Positions 37,396 through 46,965 of a stretch of 64,000 nt of DNA are shown here, one piece after another. The notes below the pieces were generated by a model. The model worked only from the letters and a program-made list of their open reading frames with translations. It did not search any database and was not told the DNA's origin. Position 1 is the first letter of the stretch, and every line of letters starts with the position of its first letter. The translations under genes were made by a program, and so were the position numbers. Source of the stretch: Janthinobacterium sp. 67 (GTDB taxonomy: Bacteria > Pseudomonadota > Gammaproteobacteria > Burkholderiales > Burkholderiaceae_D); NCBI RefSeq assembly GCF_002797895.1, contig NZ_PGES01000001.1, positions 3,534,001 through 3,598,000 on the forward strand, given 5' to 3'.

Positions 37396-38046
37396 TCAGC
37401 TTTTCCCGGGCGCCTCCGCCTGCAGGCTGCGCAAACTCATGTCGATAAAGGCATTCATATAGGCCACCGGATCGATGTTCTTGACCTCGCACGGCAGGAA
37501 GGAATGCGTCCACATCATGAGCATGGTGACGGGCGCGCTGAGGATGGTGCTGACCAGCACGGGATCGACCTGGCGGAATTCGCCGCGCTGCATGCCCCGT
37601 TCGACCAGGCTGGCGATCAGCGCATTGCCGCGCGTGACCACCTCTTCGTTGTAAAACTGCGCCAATTCGGGGAAATTGTTGGATTCGGCCAACATCAGCT
37701 TGGTCAAACCGGCCAGCTTGGTGGCGCCAAACTCTTCCCACCATTGCATCATCATGCTGCGCAACAACTCGGCGCTGCTGCTGTCCGAGGCGGCCATGCT
37801 GTCCTCCGCCTCGCCGATCGACTGCACGATATTGTCGCGCACCACCGCCTTGAACAGTTCCTGCTTATTCTCGAAGTACAGGTACAAGGTGCCTTTCGAC
37901 ACGCCAGCCCGCTTGGCCACATCCTCCAGGCGCGTCGATGCGAAGCCCCGTTCGACAAACAGGTCGAGGGCGGCGGCGAGCAATTCCTGCGGGCGGGCAT
38001 CCTTGCGCCGCTCCCAGCGGGGCTTGGTATCAATCGGGGCTTGCAT
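37396..38046 (-). CDS. TetR/AcrR-family repressor
   Basis: 216 aa. HTH region AALDLFVERGFASTRLEDVAKRAGVSKGTLYLYFENKQELFKAVV at about 22-66; a C-terminal ligand domain of the AcrR C-terminal type (WWEEFGATKLAGLTKLMLAE). Start 38046 has GGAAAG upstream. A perfect palindrome GTAGAC-CT-GTCTAC lies 38 bp upstream, a likely operator. A Tn7-like transposon now sits 75 bp upstream of the start, so any divergent target gene has been pushed 23 kb away or lost. Confidence 0.88.
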   Translation of the reverse strand: MQAPIDTKPRWERRKDARPQELLAAALDLFVERGFASTRLEDVAKRAGVSKGTLYLYFENKQELFKAVVRDNIVQSIGEAEDSMAASDSSSAELLRSMMMQWWEEFGATKLAGLTKLMLAESNNFPELAQFYNEEVVTRGNALIASLVERGMQRGEFRQVDPVLVSTILSAPVTMLMMWTHSFLPCEVKNIDPVAYMNAFIDMSLRSLQAEAPGKS

Positions 38047-38083
38047 CTGTCTTTCCAAGTAACTTACTTTTGAGTCATTAATA

Positions 38084-38097
38084 GTAGACCTGTCTAC
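38084..38097. promoter_or_regulatory. Probable TetR operator
   Basis: GTAGAC-CT-GTCTAC, perfect 6-bp arms, 38 bp upstream of the TetR ATG and 24 bp from the transposon end. Symmetric sites of this kind are typical for autoregulated TetR proteins. Confidence 0.6.
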
Positions 38098-38116
38098 CGG
38101 TGAGGTCAAGCGCGAC

Positions 38117-38121
38117 ACACC
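38117..38121. repeat. Target-site duplication, left copy (ACACC)
   Basis: ACACC directly precedes the terminal TGT of the transposon. The same five bases follow the terminal ACA at 61294-61298. Five-bp duplication is the hallmark of Tn7-type insertion. Confidence 0.93.
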
Positions 38122-38200
38122 TGTTACGTCGGAATAGAAACTTGAACAGCGTAATAGAAACTTGAATGGGCGATCAGGTCGTTTTAATAACAACTTGAAT
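38122..38200 (+). repeat. Transposon left end with three TnsB-binding-type repeats
   Basis: Starts TGTTACGTCGG. Direct repeats: AATAGAAACTTGAAC (38133-38147), AATAGAAACTTGAAT (38153-38167), AATAACAACTTGAAT (38186-38200). Spacing is 20 and 33 bp. The reverse complement ATTCAAG... recurs at the right end. Confidence 0.88.
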
Positions 38201-38271
38201 CATATAAGTAGTTGAGGGTTTCCGTAAGGGTGGCTACGTGCCGTGCTTTCTGGGGCAGGGTCATATTTTTA

Positions 38272-38301
38272 TTGACAAAGGAAAAAACGTGTCCATAATA
38301 C
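38272..38301 (+). promoter_or_regulatory. Sigma-70 promoter for the Xre regulator gene
   Basis: -35 TTGACA (38272-38277), 18-bp spacer, -10 TAATAC (38296-38301). The ATG of the Xre gene is 38 bp after the -10. A TATTAATA palindrome follows at the start region and may be the operator. Confidence 0.65.
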
Positions 38302-38338
38302 TCCTATTAATAGTTTTATTTACTTCTAAAGTTGGTAT

Positions 38339-38779
38339 ATGAGCCCATTCTCAACAGTATTTCGGGAATTGCGCATATTTTGCGAGCTACGGCAGGCTGA
38401 ATTCGCCTCCCAACTTGGCTACGAACAAAGTTATATCTCAGCTATTGAGCTGGGCACCAAGGGGCCGCCATCCATCGATTTCATCGAGCGCCTGGTGCAG
38501 CGTTTGCAGCTTGACGAGCATTGGAAGAAGCGCTTGCTTGAAGCGCTGGACGAGTCCCAACGAAAAATTATGTTGCCCAATGAGGCGCCAGATGAGCTGT
38601 ACAGGATGTTCAATGAACTTCGGCGCCAGATCGGTGCATTGCACCCGGCCCAAGTGGAATTGATACGAATGGCATTGCGCATGCCTGTCATGTTGTCGCA
38701 CCCACCTTTCAAACCTTTGCGCCCTCTCAAGCGCAAAGGAGAACCAGACAGAACCGATGTGGTCGAAATAATACGGTAA
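38339..38779 (+). CDS. Xre-family HTH regulator at the transposon left end
   Basis: 146 aa. N-terminal helix-turn-helix (about 5-60: FRELRIFCELRQAEFASQLGYEQSYISAIELGTKGPPSIDFIERLVQRL), followed by an alpha-helical region and a basic tail (LRPLKRKGEPDR). Such small Xre proteins next to tns genes usually repress transposase expression. It is read from its own sigma-70-like promoter, 241 bp ahead of tnsA. That gap shows no other gene. Lower G+C than the chromosome on either side. Confidence 0.8.
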   Translation: MSPFSTVFRELRIFCELRQAEFASQLGYEQSYISAIELGTKGPPSIDFIERLVQRLQLDEHWKKRLLEALDESQRKIMLPNEAPDELYRMFNELRRQIGALHPAQVELIRMALRMPVMLSHPPFKPLRPLKRKGEPDRTDVVEIIR

Positions 38780-39020
38780 TGCCAAGCTGGTGGCTTGGCA
38801 TCAGATCAGGACGAGACGGTTGGCCACTGTGCCTCGCGCTATTAATCCTGCTCTGCCAAAGCATCACGTAAATAGTCGCACTCGATAGTCGTGTATTGAC
38901 CGACGTCCATAATGTGAGCTATTTACCTCCAAAATTTGAGCTTTTCCGTTTGCAGGACGACATGAATGCTTCGGTGCGTCATTGCTTGCGGAAAAACATA
39001 TTCTGGAGATGGAGCGGTCC

Positions 39021-40022
39021 ATGTCGGGAACTACGCAACAATTGACCAGTTCGGGGCGTTTCGATGCCCCATCAGACTTGATTGCCGTTCCGGCCGAGCC
39101 GACACCCAAGCCTCGACTACAAAAAGGCATGACGCACAAGAAGTTGTGCCAGCGCATCAGGTTGGGCCATGGCATAGGGCATGGCAGCGGCTATTTGCCT
39201 TGGTTGATCCTGCGGCGCAACAACCCTTCGCCCTATTCGAATCAGGTGGCCACCTCCATGCCGCCTTTGCGCCGTGGCGCCTATTATTACTCACGTGGCG
39301 AATACCACACCGCATTGCTGCTGTTATGGCTAGGTGTGCGGGACCTGCGCGAACAATTTCCGCTATGGCCAATCGCCCATCCCCATCCGCTCGATGGAAC
39401 GCCGGGCACGACTCCCATCCAAAGACCGTGGTCTCGGGGCTTGCTCGATATCGCCCGTGAAGCCGGTATCGATCATGGCTACGAAATCGGTACGGGCATT
39501 CCCTATGTCGCGAGCCTTGACCTGCTGGCCACAGCACCGCTGCCAGGGGGAGATAGGCTGGCAGCTTTCTCGTCGAAACCGATCGTTGACCCCACTCAGG
39601 AGGTCGACTGGCGCACGCTTGAACGGCTGGAGTTGGAAAGGCGCTATACCGCCGCTATCGATTGTCCCTATTTCGTTTCCAGTTCCGCCCTGATACCGAA
39701 ACTCATGGCCGGACAGCTTGAAGTCTGGTTGGACGCGTCGACATTGTATTGCGCACCGCATCTCATTACCTGGGCCGGCGAGTTCGCGCACTACCTCAAC
39801 GCCAGCCTTGATCTGCCGATCAACGAAGCAGTGCTCCATGCGGCCCGTACGCTACGCCTCACGACCGCCGAGGCCTGGCTATTATTCCAGCACTGTGCAT
39901 GGACACAGAGCATCGACATCGACCCATCGCGACGTATTCTGACCTCCTACCCAATCCGGCCAGGTGGGCGGGTCATGCGAGACGACTTGCGCCGGCACTT
40001 TTTCGGAGATACATGGCCATGA
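39021..40022 (+). CDS. tnsA: TnsA-like endonuclease (TniC)
   Basis: 333 aa. Cuts the 5' ends of the transposon with TnsB, allowing cut-and-paste movement. N-terminal restriction-endonuclease-like domain: Glu94 in YYYSRGEYHTALLLLWLGVRDLREQFPL, Asp167 in ASLDLLA, Lys186 in FSSKPIVD; the position two before the Lys, Gln in Tn7 TnsA, is Ser184 here. C-terminal domain contains WRTLERLELERRY, the usual TnsA winged-helix opening. Start 39021 is chosen because GGAG lies 6 bp upstream; an ATG at 39009 has its GGAG too close. Overlaps tnsB by 4 bp. Confidence 0.87.
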   Translation: MSGTTQQLTSSGRFDAPSDLIAVPAEPTPKPRLQKGMTHKKLCQRIRLGHGIGHGSGYLPWLILRRNNPSPYSNQVATSMPPLRRGAYYYSRGEYHTALLLLWLGVRDLREQFPLWPIAHPHPLDGTPGTTPIQRPWSRGLLDIAREAGIDHGYEIGTGIPYVASLDLLATAPLPGGDRLAAFSSKPIVDPTQEVDWRTLERLELERRYTAAIDCPYFVSSSALIPKLMAGQLEVWLDASTLYCAPHLITWAGEFAHYLNASLDLPINEAVLHAARTLRLTTAEAWLLFQHCAWTQSIDIDPSRRILTSYPIRPGGRVMRDDLRRHFFGDTWP

Positions 40023-42397
40023 CGGAAACGACCATCGAGCCGGGCCTGGTGCTTGCCGGGACTTCGGACAATTCGCCTCTTCCTGGCCTGCATCGCGTGC
40101 TGGAAGTGGCTTCGTACCTGGATCAAGTCACACTCATCCCGATTCCGAGTATCGGCCGGGACATGCCGGGCAAGAAGCAGAAAAGCTATTACGCCAAGGG
40201 ATTTTTTTTAAGAAAGCTATCCCATTTGAAATTCTGGCTTGAAACGGATGCTATTAAACCGACAACGTTGGTCTTGCCGAACCACTGGCACCTTGACGAT
40301 GAAGATTTTCGCCGCCTGTGGCCTCCTTGCGACGACCCGGCTGTCGCGCCGGAAGACCGGCACCGATCAACGCTTGAACTTCGGCGGGACCGCAAATGGA
40401 CTTTGATCGCACCACTCATTCCTGCCGGCGCCGGTATACGGCCACCGAACCTGGCCTGCCTCGATTCTCTGGTGCGCGCGCGGGCAAGGGAGGCTGGCGT
40501 CAGCGCGGGACAGGTATTTGATGCATTGCATCGATATTATGCTTTTGGATGCATCAAAAATGCCTTGATACCCAATAATGTTGGTCGATCCGGCGCACCT
40601 GCGGTTCCGCGCCGGGGAAAAAACCAGGTCAAGCTGGGCCGCAAAAACACGGCCGTCAAAGCCGGCGACACGGAGAAAGCTGGACTCATCCTGACCGATC
40701 AGGACGTGCTGAACATTCAAGATGGCTATATTTCGTTCGTCCGTCCCGGCACAACCGTGAGGCAAGCCTTCCTGTCCATGACCGGGACGTATTACAGCAC
40801 CGGCCATGTTCTTCAACAAGGCCTGCTGACACCAGTACTGTTGGATGCCCACTTACGACCGACTGAAGACAATTTTCGCTATCACGGACCTAAAGCGCCG
40901 GACGCCACCGGCGCCGCGCGCAGGTTAATGGGTGAGGGGAAATGGGCCCGTGATTATCGTTACCTGGCCGGCACGGTGCGCGACGGCATCGTCGCGATCG
41001 GGCAGGTCGGATCGCTTGATGCGTCCCCGGTAGACGTCAATTTCGTCGCATGTGGTGACCCGCGACAACCGATCGGCGTAGGCCGGGGCCTGTTCGTGCG
41101 CGATGCGTGGCTCGGACTGTATCTTGGCTGGCATATCGGCATGGGAGGATTGGGCACGGACGACGCCAAGATGGCGATTTTGAGGGCCGCGACGGACAAA
41201 ACTTCCATGCTTGAACGCTACGACCTCGATCTGTCGCCTGAAGATTTTCCCTCGCTGTTTTTCACCAAATACCTCAGCGATAACGGGGAATTGCGCAGCA
41301 AGGGCGGCATCACGACCATGGTAGACGACCTGGCGTCGCGCATCGAATTTATTGCCAGCGGCAGAGCGGATCGCAACAGTCCATCGGAGTCGGGACACCA
41401 TTCGCGACACCGCAATTTCGACCATCACATCACTGGCACTACAAAAGGGCGCCCATCGAGGCGCGGCGAGCGGCCAGCGATTACCAAAGCCTTGATCTCA
41501 CGCTTTTCCTATACGCGCCTGCTCTTGCTCTGGATACACTGGGCCAATACCAAACAGGATCTTCCCCTGCATATGGTGCCGAGCGAAATGCGCAGGGAAT
41601 ATGCAGCACAAGGGGAAATCGTTCCACGTACCCGCATTGCCATCTATCGATGGGCAAAACTGAATGGCTATGTTGCCGGAAAACCGGTTGACCCAACCTA
41701 TCTACGCTCGCATTTGTTACCGCGCTTCACCGCGAGTGTTCAGCGCAGGGGACTTGTGTTGCATAGGCCCAATACCGGCAACGCTGTTGAATTACTACAT
41801 GGCGCACGGTTCAATCACCAGTATCTGGCCGAATCCGGCCTGATTCGCGATGCGATAGCAAGCGGCAACATCCACATCGAAGTGCGGGCAGATCCGGACG
41901 ACCTGTCTCACATTTTATTGATGGATAAAAACGGAACGCACATTATCCCCAACATCAAGGATGACGCCATACTGCTTCACGAGGGTGGTATAGCTGACCT
42001 GTGCGGGCTCAATGACGCGGATCGCTTGTACGTTCAGGCGACAACATCGCGCCGCGACCAGGATGAGATCGATCAGCAGGCACTCAGGCAAGAAACTGAA
42101 GCCGATGCCAGGGATAGGAAAAAACTGGCGCAAGAAAGCCTCGGGAAGAAGACTGCACAGAGCAATAAGGCGGGCAATGTTCGCGCTGCACAGGCACAAG
42201 AAAAACGCGACCAGCTCGACGATGCCGTGCGGCGCGCAACCGAACCTATTGCACCCTCACCACCCTCGGCACAGCCACCGGCCACAGCATCGCCGCCAAT
42301 GCCAGTACCAGCCGAACCGGCGCCACCGGCTTTGTCGACCTTGACCGATATCAGAAAGCATCGCCTATCCCGCTTTAATAGTGAAAGGAAGTTTTGA
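40019..42397 (+). CDS. tnsB: TnsB-like DDE transposase (TniA)
   Basis: 792 aa (or 794 from the ATG at 40013). Binds the end repeats and performs strand transfer. Mu/retroviral integrase-like core: Asp334 in VGSLDASPVDVNFV, Asp421 in YLSDNGELRSKGG, Glu457 in SPSESGHHSRHR, giving 35 residues between second Asp and Glu. N-terminal DNA-binding region (about 1-300) and a C-terminal tail (about 690-790) that is charged and Ala/Pro-rich, the part that contacts TnsC in Tn7. Its stop and the tnsC start share one base (TGATG), a sign of coupled translation. Confidence 0.93.
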   Translation: MTETTIEPGLVLAGTSDNSPLPGLHRVLEVASYLDQVTLIPIPSIGRDMPGKKQKSYYAKGFFLRKLSHLKFWLETDAIKPTTLVLPNHWHLDDEDFRRLWPPCDDPAVAPEDRHRSTLELRRDRKWTLIAPLIPAGAGIRPPNLACLDSLVRARAREAGVSAGQVFDALHRYYAFGCIKNALIPNNVGRSGAPAVPRRGKNQVKLGRKNTAVKAGDTEKAGLILTDQDVLNIQDGYISFVRPGTTVRQAFLSMTGTYYSTGHVLQQGLLTPVLLDAHLRPTEDNFRYHGPKAPDATGAARRLMGEGKWARDYRYLAGTVRDGIVAIGQVGSLDASPVDVNFVACGDPRQPIGVGRGLFVRDAWLGLYLGWHIGMGGLGTDDAKMAILRAATDKTSMLERYDLDLSPEDFPSLFFTKYLSDNGELRSKGGITTMVDDLASRIEFIASGRADRNSPSESGHHSRHRNFDHHITGTTKGRPSRRGERPAITKALISRFSYTRLLLLWIHWANTKQDLPLHMVPSEMRREYAAQGEIVPRTRIAIYRWAKLNGYVAGKPVDPTYLRSHLLPRFTASVQRRGLVLHRPNTGNAVELLHGARFNHQYLAESGLIRDAIASGNIHIEVRADPDDLSHILLMDKNGTHIIPNIKDDAILLHEGGIADLCGLNDADRLYVQATTSRRDQDEIDQQALRQETEADARDRKKLAQESLGKKTAQSNKAGNVRAAQAQEKRDQLDDAVRRATEPIAPSPPSAQPPATASPPMPVPAEPAPPALSTLTDIRKHRLSRFNSERKF

Positions 42398-43908
42398 TGT
42401 TCTCATCCGCCCAAACCACCGCCTCACCGCCCTTCCCCAATCCTTTTCTGGAACCGCTTGAAGTGCATTTGTCGACGCAAAACCTTGAACAACGCCTGTC
42501 GAATTGGCCGTTGGACGGCCTGGACATCAAGAACCTCGACATGCAGACGCGCCTTGATCTACTCGATCGGTTGCAAGATCAAATGTTTGAGCCAACGCTG
42601 ACAGCCATTGATACGACAAGCCGCCTGTTCCGGGTGATACGTCGCGGCTACACATCGCACAATCCGGCCTTGGTCTCGTCGCGGCAACAAATGATGGCGC
42701 TTGCCCGCTGCGCCGGTCGGGAACTCAATAATTTGCCTTGGTTACCCAGCTACGCAAAAGGATTGCGCGCGAGTGGTATCACGGGGCTCGGCAAAAGCTA
42801 CGAGATTTTGCGTGCACTGAGCCTCATTCCTCAGCGCATAGAGCACGGCCCGTCCAAAAGCGCCGACTGGAACCACATGATTCAAGCTCCATGGCTGTAC
42901 GTGGCAATGAGCCACGACGGCTCTCTCGGCGGCCTGCTGCTCCAGATATTGACTGCGCTCGACGCTGCCATCGGCACCAATTATGCTCGCGCCCGTGACA
43001 TCGCTGGCCTGAGCAATGAAAAGCTCGCAGTCCATATCGGCATCATCCTGCTCAACCACGGCGTCGGCGTGTTGGTCATTGATGAATTACAAGGTCGCAA
43101 TTTCGCCGGTGGCGTGCGAGGAGGCCTCGCCGCGACGTTTTTCCTGCGCTTGCTCAACTTCGGCGTTCCTCTGGTATTGATGGGTAACCCCCTCGGTATG
43201 GACGCTCTCGATTCATTTTCACAAGATATGCGCCGAGTCGGCTCGGGCGGCAACATAGAAATGCATCCGATGGAGTCATTTGACTATGACTTTACCGACG
43301 TGCTGGCACCGGCGCTGTGGCGCTACAACGTAATGCCGGAACCGTCGCCGATTATCGACAAGGACGGTGCGATCCTGTTCAAATATTGCGGTGGCATCCG
43401 CGATTATGCGGGCCGCATCCGCGCTAGTTCGCAGCGCTTGGCGCTCGACGAAGGCTGCGCTTATGTCACCGAAGTCCATATGGAGCAAGCCTTCAACGGT
43501 CCGGACTTCAGCGCCAAGGACAGAGCGTTGATCGCTGGCTTTCGCGACAAAAACCCTATTCTTCTTCAGCAATTCGACGATATTCCTTGGCGCAGTTATG
43601 CGGTGCGTTGGGGATTGCACCCGTCCCCCCAAGACGCATCGGCAGCAGCGCCGGCAGCAGTGCCGGAAACGCCACCGAAAGCATCATCACCGCCTAAAGT
43701 GCGCAAACCTGTGGCGCAGCAGTCGAAAGAAACCGCACAACGCAATCGCACCAGAAAAGCCAATCAAAAAGCGGAAAACGCCATGAAAAAGGCCAGTCTT
43801 GAGCCGGAGGATATGCGCAATCAAGGCTTGCAAGAACATCTGATCAGCGGCCTGGAACAACTCCAAGCCAACAATTCACAGATCAATCCATCCTCATCAG
43901 GAGCGTAA
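42397..43908 (+). CDS. tnsC: TnsC-like AAA+ ATPase (TniB)
   Basis: 503 aa; ATP-dependent switch linking target-selection proteins to the TnsA/TnsB transposase. Walker A GITGLGKS at 127-134, Walker B VGVLVIDE at 223-230, sensor-like LVLMGNP. The C-terminal 90 residues are low-complexity, rich in Ala, Pro, Lys and Gln. AAAGGAAG precedes the ATG. Two bases separate its stop from the first tniQ gene. Confidence 0.92.
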   Translation: MFSSAQTTASPPFPNPFLEPLEVHLSTQNLEQRLSNWPLDGLDIKNLDMQTRLDLLDRLQDQMFEPTLTAIDTTSRLFRVIRRGYTSHNPALVSSRQQMMALARCAGRELNNLPWLPSYAKGLRASGITGLGKSYEILRALSLIPQRIEHGPSKSADWNHMIQAPWLYVAMSHDGSLGGLLLQILTALDAAIGTNYARARDIAGLSNEKLAVHIGIILLNHGVGVLVIDELQGRNFAGGVRGGLAATFFLRLLNFGVPLVLMGNPLGMDALDSFSQDMRRVGSGGNIEMHPMESFDYDFTDVLAPALWRYNVMPEPSPIIDKDGAILFKYCGGIRDYAGRIRASSQRLALDEGCAYVTEVHMEQAFNGPDFSAKDRALIAGFRDKNPILLQQFDDIPWRSYAVRWGLHPSPQDASAAAPAAVPETPPKASSPPKVRKPVAQQSKETAQRNRTRKANQKAENAMKKASLEPEDMRNQGLQEHLISGLEQLQANNSQINPSSSGA

Positions 43909-43910
43909 GC

Positions 43911-45710
43911 ATGCCCGTCAAGACCACTGCACGCGCATCAAGTATTCTGCCTTTTTTTCCTCTTGGCTTTCCCGATGAGACAATTGGCTCACGAGTAAGC
44001 CGTTACCATATTCGCCGTGGCCGGCCAACGATCCAGGTGACGTACAAGCAGTTGTTCGACAAAGCTCCGTTCAGTTTGACAGGGCTAGTCCAGCCCAACC
44101 TTGACAAGCTGGCCGAAAAATTACCTGGTTTGCCTAGTCACAATCTGGTCAAAATACAGAATGACAGCACCCTGTTACCACTATTCCAGCAGTTCTTCGG
44201 CCCCAAGTCCGCCACAAGGCATCCGGATCGAATCCCAGGTCCACCCTTGATCAAACTGCCGCGACGTATCAAGGGCGACAACAGGCTGACCTATATCTGC
44301 ACCCACTGCCTGATCGACGATGAACGCGATCACGGCTGTCCATACATCCATCGTGCGCACCAGATCCCAGGCGTCACCGCGTGCTGGAAACATGCCATCC
44401 GATTGCTCGATCGCTGCCCGTCGTGCGGATGCCCGTTCGCTGAGCCAAATCAATTGATCCTGTCCGCATGGATGGGATGCGAGTGCGGTTGCACCCTTAC
44501 CGACCAAATACGGCCAGATCTGCAGCCAGCGTGTGCGGTAGAAGTTGAATTCGCACGCTTTGCACAAGTGCTCCTAGCTGCGAAGCCAAGCAAACTGAGT
44601 ATCGAACAATTGATCGATATCTACAAAGTACGTGCCATTGAAATTGGATGCCAGTGGGGAGACAAGCGCGTCAATCACAGTATGCTATTGGGGAAAATCG
44701 AAGCGCATTTCGGCGCCGAATTGTTCGCCAAGATCGATCCGGCTTACAAATCCGGAAAAACAGAACATTGGCTCAATATTCTCTGTGCCCACTCTGCGGT
44801 GGAGGCGCCGCTAACGCGGCACCTGATGGCCGCCTACTTTCTTTTCCGCGATGCCGCACTCTTTCTCAGCCGCGCCGACGCCATCCTGTATGCCAAGCCC
44901 GAACTTGGTGATCTTCCTCATATTACAGGTGCAGCCCCGCGCTCGCCCAATGGCAACGTCGAATCCATAAGGGAAAAACGACCGGAAGAAGAGCTGCTCG
45001 ATGAACTGGTTAATCTGGCGCAGCGCGATCATTACGATATCGCACAGTTATGGCGCCATCATTTCGGCAGCATGAAACGGGTTGTCAAATTACTGCCAAA
45101 TGCCAGCGAAGTGATTGAACGCCGCTTGGCCAGCGCGGCTGCAAAGCAAAAAAAAGATGCCGCTAGGGCACTCAAAGTTCGCGAACAGCGTCTTGTGCGC
45201 GATGCCCAGTTGTCGGAAGCTGTCAAGGCAAGCGCGGTCGAGTTATATGGGGAAAATGCCAGGCCCGTGCGAGTTACCAAGAATCGATTGTTGCAAGCAT
45301 CAAAATCCAAGTCTAAATCCTCTTGGCCTGCAGGGCCGGGATTTCCGTTGACTGCCGCAGCGATCAGCGCCAATGAGGAAAGCCTCTGGCATTTTTATGC
45401 CAGGCGCATCCTGTGGACCTTGCAATGTCTTCATGATCCGCACACGACCGAACACAAAATCATTGCGCTATCCAAGCTCGAAGTCAATAAGTTCAGGGTC
45501 ATCATGGAATATTTTTCCGACTTTGTTCCTTGCGGAGGAGGCTCAATTCAGGTCATCAAGTCAGTCCTGAAATCGCGCGGCCTTGCCAAGAATTGGCAAG
45601 GCCCTTGTCCCGAACGCGAATTCTACAAGGCAGGCCGGGCTTATCGCCTGCGCACCGCACGCCGGGGCCCCATTGGCGGCCGCGCTGGCGATACACAACT
45701 GGGTGCCTGA
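43911..45710 (+). CDS. tniQ: TniQ/TnsD-family target-selection protein, long form (TniD)
   Basis: 599 aa. N-terminal TniQ domain (LPFFPLGFPDETIGSRVSRYH, residues 13-33). Zinc ligands likely C130, C133, C158 and H161, with a second set C169, C172, C190, C192. The long C-terminal half, helical and basic (KQKKDAARALKVREQRL), resembles TnsD, which reads a specific attachment site. GGAG lies 8-9 bp before the ATG. As the TnsD-like member it is the best candidate for choosing the site next to the TetR gene; that role is inference. Confidence 0.88.
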   Translation: MPVKTTARASSILPFFPLGFPDETIGSRVSRYHIRRGRPTIQVTYKQLFDKAPFSLTGLVQPNLDKLAEKLPGLPSHNLVKIQNDSTLLPLFQQFFGPKSATRHPDRIPGPPLIKLPRRIKGDNRLTYICTHCLIDDERDHGCPYIHRAHQIPGVTACWKHAIRLLDRCPSCGCPFAEPNQLILSAWMGCECGCTLTDQIRPDLQPACAVEVEFARFAQVLLAAKPSKLSIEQLIDIYKVRAIEIGCQWGDKRVNHSMLLGKIEAHFGAELFAKIDPAYKSGKTEHWLNILCAHSAVEAPLTRHLMAAYFLFRDAALFLSRADAILYAKPELGDLPHITGAAPRSPNGNVESIREKRPEEELLDELVNLAQRDHYDIAQLWRHHFGSMKRVVKLLPNASEVIERRLASAAAKQKKDAARALKVREQRLVRDAQLSEAVKASAVELYGENARPVRVTKNRLLQASKSKSKSSWPAGPGFPLTAAAISANEESLWHFYARRILWTLQCLHDPHTTEHKIIALSKLEVNKFRVIMEYFSDFVPCGGGSIQVIKSVLKSRGLAKNWQGPCPEREFYKAGRAYRLRTARRGPIGGRAGDTQLGA

Positions 45711-45745
45711 CGCTCGGCCATACGATCCGTGTAAAGAGAACCCAG

Positions 45746-46894
45746 ATGGATATCCATTGCTTGCCGATTGCACGATCCGACGAAACGCTTTATAGCGTCG
45801 TCGCAAGGATACGGCTGGCCAACGCGGCAAGAAATGACATCGATGCCTGCCAGAGTCTGTTTGGCCATTCACGCAACACGCGAGTGTCCGACTTCCCCGT
45901 CAACCTGAAACGGTTTTGTGACGTTACCCAAGATTGCTTTGGCGATCCTGCACGTGTTCTCGCTAATATGACACTGAGCGGCTTTTTTGAGCGGCTGGGC
46001 AGCCGCCCATGGAATAGCGGCTCGGCTCCAGCACCGATCATCACCGCAGGCTATGGCTTGTCGACGTTGTCGAACGGTTCGGCCGGCAGATGGAGGATGT
46101 GTCTGCGTTGTGTCGAGAGTGACCTGCGTTGCCATGCGACTGCATTCTGGCGACGTGCGCACCATCTGCCCACGGCATTCGTCTGTCCCATCCACGCCAC
46201 GCCTCTGGCGAGCTGTATACTGGCACCTCTCGAACGTCACAAGCGCTTCCTGCTACCGGAGCAAACCGAAGCGGACACCCTCAAGGCGCACGTCGATTGG
46301 GCAGCGCACCACCATGCCTTGAATCGCCTGACCGCGCTGGGCATGGATGTGCTGGAGGATACCCGGCAAAGTATCGATGCGGACACCCTACACGCGACCT
46401 TGCTCAACGCACTCGGTGATCACGGCCTGCTGACGGCGACGGGCAAGCTACGGCGCATACCATTTTCCAGCGAATTCGTACATCGTTACCAGTTCCTGAG
46501 CGGGCATCCCGACTTCACTCCGGCGCTCTCGCCGCAGGGTATCGCCATCTTGCAGCGCAGCTTTATTCATCCGGCACCGGCGCGCTCGGCCATCCACAAC
46601 TTGCTCCTAGTTGATTGGCTATTCGGCTCCTGGCAAGCATTTCATCAGCATTGCCTCTGGCAAGCGACGATGGACTGCGCACCATCTCAGCAAGCACGAC
46701 ATGCTCCGGAGGTAACACCTCAAACACACCGAAGAAGGTGCTTGGAATTTCTGGACTCAGACGGCAAAGCATCGCGTAGCCGTTTTGCAAGGGCTGTACC
46801 GACTTCGTTTCGGTGGCTGTTGCGCTTTGACCAAAACTGGTTCGACGCCACTTTGCCTATTCGTTCAAAGGACAAGCAGCCAGGGCTGTTCTGA
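45746..46894 (+). CDS. Second TniQ-family protein, short form (TniE)
   Basis: 382 aa, TniQ N-terminal domain (MDIHCLPIARSDETLYSVVARIRLAN) and zinc ligands C119, C122, C147 and H150. It is more divergent from the first TniQ than a recent duplicate would be. Start 45746 follows AAAGAGAA; coding similarity begins there. Two TniQ proteins in tandem are typical of Tn6022-type elements; the second may serve an alternative target route. It is the last gene of the transposition operon and convergent with the DUF4238 gene. Confidence 0.85.
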   Translation: MDIHCLPIARSDETLYSVVARIRLANAARNDIDACQSLFGHSRNTRVSDFPVNLKRFCDVTQDCFGDPARVLANMTLSGFFERLGSRPWNSGSAPAPIITAGYGLSTLSNGSAGRWRMCLRCVESDLRCHATAFWRRAHHLPTAFVCPIHATPLASCILAPLERHKRFLLPEQTEADTLKAHVDWAAHHHALNRLTALGMDVLEDTRQSIDADTLHATLLNALGDHGLLTATGKLRRIPFSSEFVHRYQFLSGHPDFTPALSPQGIAILQRSFIHPAPARSAIHNLLLVDWLFGSWQAFHQHCLWQATMDCAPSQQARHAPEVTPQTHRRRCLEFLDSDGKASRSRFARAVPTSFRWLLRFDQNWFDATLPIRSKDKQPGLF

Positions 46895-46965
46895 GCCACT
46901 AATCACCAAACCTGTTGATGTGTCTATTGCGGTAAATTATCAAGTCGCGAGGCACCTCGTATTCT

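Noticed and set aside
38201..38338. CRISPR repeats or a guide RNA near the tni genes
   Set aside because: The repeats at the left end are TnsB-type sites inside the first 80 bp; no cas gene or repeat-spacer pattern exists, so it is not a CRISPR-associated transposon.
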